The notes under the pieces were generated by a model. That model was not told the DNA's origin. It saw nothing but the letters and a program-made list of their open reading frames with translations, and searched no databases. A program made the position numbers and the translations under genes. DNA of 7,160 bases from a bacterium (lineage in GTDB: Bacteria; Chloroflexota; Dormibacteria; UBA8260; Bog-877), in contig JAKAWF010000166.1 in assembly GCA_021817025.1 (NCBI GenBank), forward strand, positions 1-7,160, given 5' to 3'. Of this stretch, positions 4,722-7,160 are shown one piece after another. How positions within the stretch are numbered: the stretch's first letter is position 1; every line of letters starts with the position of its first letter.

Positions 4722-6154
4722 CGCGAGACCGCGATTGGAGACCCTCAACCTATGCTCCGGCCATCGTGCTTCACCAGTTCCGCTTTGGCCTACTTGCCGC
4801 CTCGCTCGTGGGCCTGGTGGTAGCCACGGCACCGACCGCGTTCCGGCCGACGGGTCAAGGTGCGGCCCCAGCCCGCTCGAGCGCGGGGCTTGCCACCTCG
4901 GGCCGCAGGCCCGCCGGGCAAGGGACCGTCGCCCTGCCAGGCTCGGGTGGAAACGGCGGGACGTCCAATGGCTCTGGGGCCCTCGGCTTGGCACCTTCGG
5001 GCACGGCGGCCGGGCAGCGGAGTGTGCTCGCGGATCCACTGACCCGGACCGGTTCCACCCCAGCTGACGCCGCTTACCCCCGCCACACTCCTGACCCGAG
5101 TTCAAGCCCAGGTCGAACTCCGGGGCCCTCCGCCGCGCCCAGCCCCACACCGCTGCCGACGGTCTCAGGTGCCAGTCCGACACCCAGCCCCACTCCGACG
5201 GTGAGCCCGACGCCGACGGCGAGCTCCAGCCCCACGCCTGCGCAGGCCGTGCCAGGTCACATCGCTCTCGGCTTCGCCGTCTGGGACCCCACCTATCCAA
5301 CCAGCGGCAACCAGTTCCAGAACTACCAGGCCGCGGTCGGTAGCACGCCCAACTTCGTGGAGTTCTATCAAGACCCTTGGCAGTGTGGTGGGCAGACCGG
5401 GGAGCCCCTCTTCTGGGGCAACGAGGAGCAGCTGCTCACCTCAGATCACCTGACCCCGGTGATCTCCTGGGGCACCAACTCGATTCCTCTGACCTACATC
5501 CTCGGCGGCGGTTGCAACGCCTATATCGATCAATCCGCGGCTGCGGCCAAGACTTGGCCGGGGTCGGTTTACATCCGCTTGGACTGGGAGATGAATGGCT
5601 CGTGGTCAGCCTGGAACCCGGCCAAGCAGGGTGTTTCCGATGCCACCTTCGTGCAATTCTGGCAGTACGTCGTCAACCGCTTCGCGGCGGACGGGGTGAC
5701 CAATGTGAAATGGGTGTGGGCTCCCAACATCGACCAGAACGGCAGTCGGCCCTTTGGGGCCTACTACCCCGGCAACAGCTACGTCAACATGGTCGGCCTG
5801 GACGGCTACAACTACGCGTGGGCGCAGGGTGACGCCTGGCAGACATTCGCACAACTCTTCCAGGCCAGCTACAACGAGATGCTGTCGGTGGCGCCCGGTA
5901 AGCAGATCATGATCAGTGAGGTGTCCAGCGTGGAGGCGAATTCCGCCGAGGCGGCCACCGGGGTCAGCAAGGCGGGCTGGATCCAGCAAATGGCGGCCTA
6001 CATCCCTGCCAGCATGCCCCAGGTGACAGCCCTGTGTTGGTTCGACCAGCCCACCGGTGGCATCAACTACAGCGTCAACTCCTCGGCCACAGCTCTGGCC
6101 GCCTGGGACAAGTACATCGTCGGCGCCTCCGACTATCAGGGACGACTGCCCTAA
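4718..6154 (+). CDS. GH26-family glycoside hydrolase (beta-mannanase-like), membrane-anchored or secreted
   Basis: A 478-residue three-part protein. Residues 22-42 (RFGLLAASLVGLVVATAPTAF) form a signal peptide or membrane anchor after a short charged N-terminus. Residues 43-177 are a low-complexity Gly/Ala then Pro/Ser/Thr linker with repeated PSPTP units, probably wall-spanning. The catalytic (beta/alpha)8 domain spans about 180-470. The GH26 signature RLDWEMNGSW gives the acid/base Glu291, KWVWAPN (331-337) and YYPGNSYVNMVGLDGYN (349-365) are family hallmarks, and MISEVSS gives the likely nucleophile Glu401. The family cleaves beta-1,4-mannan or related beta-glycans, and the true substrate is unknown here. 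The GTG start has GGAG at 4709-4712 and overlaps the stop of the small upstream ORF. Its neighbours are ugd and a TupA-like gene, which suggests processing of the cell's own polysaccharide. Trp290 replaces the His that usually precedes the acid/base Glu. Confidence 0.87.
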   Translation: MTRDRDWRPSTYAPAIVLHQFRFGLLAASLVGLVVATAPTAFRPTGQGAAPARSSAGLATSGRRPAGQGTVALPGSGGNGGTSNGSGALGLAPSGTAAGQRSVLADPLTRTGSTPADAAYPRHTPDPSSSPGRTPGPSAAPSPTPLPTVSGASPTPSPTPTVSPTPTASSSPTPAQAVPGHIALGFAVWDPTYPTSGNQFQNYQAAVGSTPNFVEFYQDPWQCGGQTGEPLFWGNEEQLLTSDHLTPVISWGTNSIPLTYILGGGCNAYIDQSAAAAKTWPGSVYIRLDWEMNGSWSAWNPAKQGVSDATFVQFWQYVVNRFAADGVTNVKWVWAPNIDQNGSRPFGAYYPGNSYVNMVGLDGYNYAWAQGDAWQTFAQLFQASYNEMLSVAPGKQIMISEVSSVEANSAEAATGVSKAGWIQQMAAYIPASMPQVTALCWFDQPTGGINYSVNSSATALAAWDKYIVGASDYQGRLP

Positions 6155-6156
6155 GG

Positions 6157-7131
6157 TCAGCCGACTGGCGCGCCCTCCCCAGGTTGGGTGGCCGTGGGGG
6201 CAGGCAGCTTCCAGAGATCTCCCAGCTCGGAGTCGAGCCGGCGGGGCCAAAAGCGGGCCAGCCCGCCCCCAGGATAGGGGGTCAGCTCACCCACGAAAAC
6301 CTCCTCGCCGATGCTGTAGAGGTCCACTCTCACGAAGTCGAAGCTGCCCGCCATCAGCCTGGCCGCGGCCAGCATCTTGGGCAGACTCGGGGGCCGCGGT
6401 TCAATTTCGGCGAGCGGTCGAATGCGCCAGCCGACTCCTAGCTGGGCGGTCAGAGGTTGCCAGTCCGGAGTGTAGAACCGTCGGCAGTGGCGGACGAAGC
6501 GATCGCGCTCCACTGAGATCAGCCTGGGCTCGCCGTGAAAGACGAAGACCTTGTAGTCGGCTGGGGGTGTGGCTTCCGCCCCGACCATCTCTTCCACCAG
6601 CAGCAGCCGTCTCGCCCTGGTGTACGCCCACTCCCCTTTGCGCGCCTCAGCCGACTCCCCGGCCCAGTGCCTGGTCCGGCTCCGCAGCTCCTCGATGTCG
6701 CGGACCGGGCCGTTGCCGAGATAGATCAGCCCGCAGCCGTGATTGGGCTTGAGCACCCACCTCTCCGGCAGGCGCAGGCCAGCTAGCTCCGCCACATCCA
6801 CTCCCTGCCAGATGGTCTTGGGGGCCCTCAGGCCAAGACGCTGCGCCCTATCCTTGGCCGCCAACTTGTCGCACGCGGTTGCCAGCAGAGGCCGACGGTC
6901 ATACAGCAAGCGCCAGTTGACCTTTTCGCTGAAGGTGCGTGGGTGTCGGAAGTGGCCGACCCGATGCTGGCAGATGATGAACAAGATCTGGCGTCGGGCA
7001 TACGTGGGGAGGAGGTCCACTCCGGACAGAAGCGTTCGGGAAATGGTGCCCCTCAGGCTCTGGGACAAGCTCCCAGCTCGATGCGCTGACTCGGGCCGCC
7101 TGCCGACATCTGCCGGCGGTGGGGTGCCCAA
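6157..7131 (-). CDS. TupA-like ATP-grasp protein (polysaccharide biosynthesis)
   Basis: A 324-residue protein of the TupA-like ATP-grasp family (PF14305), named after Bacillus TupA of teichuronopeptide synthesis and common in capsule and exopolysaccharide clusters. It probably ligates an amino or other carboxyl-linked group to a polymer using ATP in the cytoplasm; its exact substrate is unknown. The motifs in order are TFSEKVNWRLLYDR (66-79), CDKLAAKD (87-94), LKPNHGCG (127-134, nucleotide loop), LLVEEM (177-182, hinge), DYKVFVFHGEPRL (192-204), FDFVRVDLY (264-272) and GELTPYPGGG (281-290, metal-binding Glu282). The TTG start at 7131 has GGGGAG 6 nt upstream. The frame stays open to the window edge, so a start beyond 7160 is possible. 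The first 40 residues are poorly conserved. The gene converges with GH26, the stop codons being 2 bp apart. Confidence 0.85.
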   Translation of the reverse strand: MGTPPPADVGRRPESAHRAGSLSQSLRGTISRTLLSGVDLLPTYARRQILFIICQHRVGHFRHPRTFSEKVNWRLLYDRRPLLATACDKLAAKDRAQRLGLRAPKTIWQGVDVAELAGLRLPERWVLKPNHGCGLIYLGNGPVRDIEELRSRTRHWAGESAEARKGEWAYTRARRLLLVEEMVGAEATPPADYKVFVFHGEPRLISVERDRFVRHCRRFYTPDWQPLTAQLGVGWRIRPLAEIEPRPPSLPKMLAAARLMAGSFDFVRVDLYSIGEEVFVGELTPYPGGGLARFWPRRLDSELGDLWKLPAPTATQPGEGAPVG

Positions 7132-7137
7132 CCCGAT

Positions 7138-7143
7138 CTCCCC
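7138..7143 (-). promoter_or_regulatory. Shine-Dalgarno supporting the TTG start of the TupA-like gene
   Basis: GGGGAG on the minus strand, 6 nt before TTG 7131-7129. It is the only good ribosome site near the N-terminus, but the frame upstream is not closed within the window. Confidence 0.5.
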
Positions 7144-7160
7144 GCTGATGGCGTTGACCG

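Noticed and set aside
4608..5300. 230-codon minus-strand open frame opposite the small ORF and GH26 N-terminus
   Set aside because: Its composition (Arg/Pro/Ser/Gly-rich) matches antisense reading of a G+C-rich linker, it has no domain, and it conflicts with the well-supported GH26 gene.

Overview
The window is G+C-rich bacterial DNA (about two thirds G+C by eye). It has frequent GTG/TTG starts, clear Shine-Dalgarno (SD) sites and long spurious antisense frames. A soil-type actinobacterium or a related high-GC phylum (Chloroflexota/Dormibacterota-like) would fit, but the sequence does not fix the taxon. I saw no tRNA, rRNA, CRISPR array, insertion sequence or phage gene.

Left part (1-2760, minus strand): a methionine/sulfur block. 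A MetA-family homoserine O-acyltransferase (1608-2681) precedes a MetY-type O-acylhomoserine sulfhydrylase (249-1544). Next comes the 5' end of a nucleotide-binding oxidoreductase-like gene that leaves the window at base 1. A good sigma70-like promoter (2732-2760) lies just before metA. MetA would activate homoserine by acylation, and MetY would replace the acyl group with sulfide to give homocysteine.

Right part (2927-7131): a surface-polysaccharide block. It holds a UDP-glucose 6-dehydrogenase (2927-4285, minus), a membrane-anchored or secreted GH26-family glycoside hydrolase with a Pro/Ser/Thr linker (4718-6154, plus), and a TupA-like ATP-grasp protein (6157-7131, minus). The dehydrogenase would supply UDP-glucuronate, the TupA-like enzyme could modify or build a polymer, and the GH26 enzyme could trim or release it outside the cell. 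That joint role is inferred from gene content.

The ugd/GH26 divergent region (4286-4717) is not empty. It holds a 54-codon ORF (4557-4721) with a near-ideal SD whose stop overlaps the GH26 GTG start in a GTGA arrangement, so GH26 may be translationally coupled to an undescribed small protein. GH26 and the TupA-like gene converge with only 2 bp between their stop codons. No wholly new system is evident. The small coupled ORF, the atypical MetA loop and the GH26 active-site variation deserve most attention.
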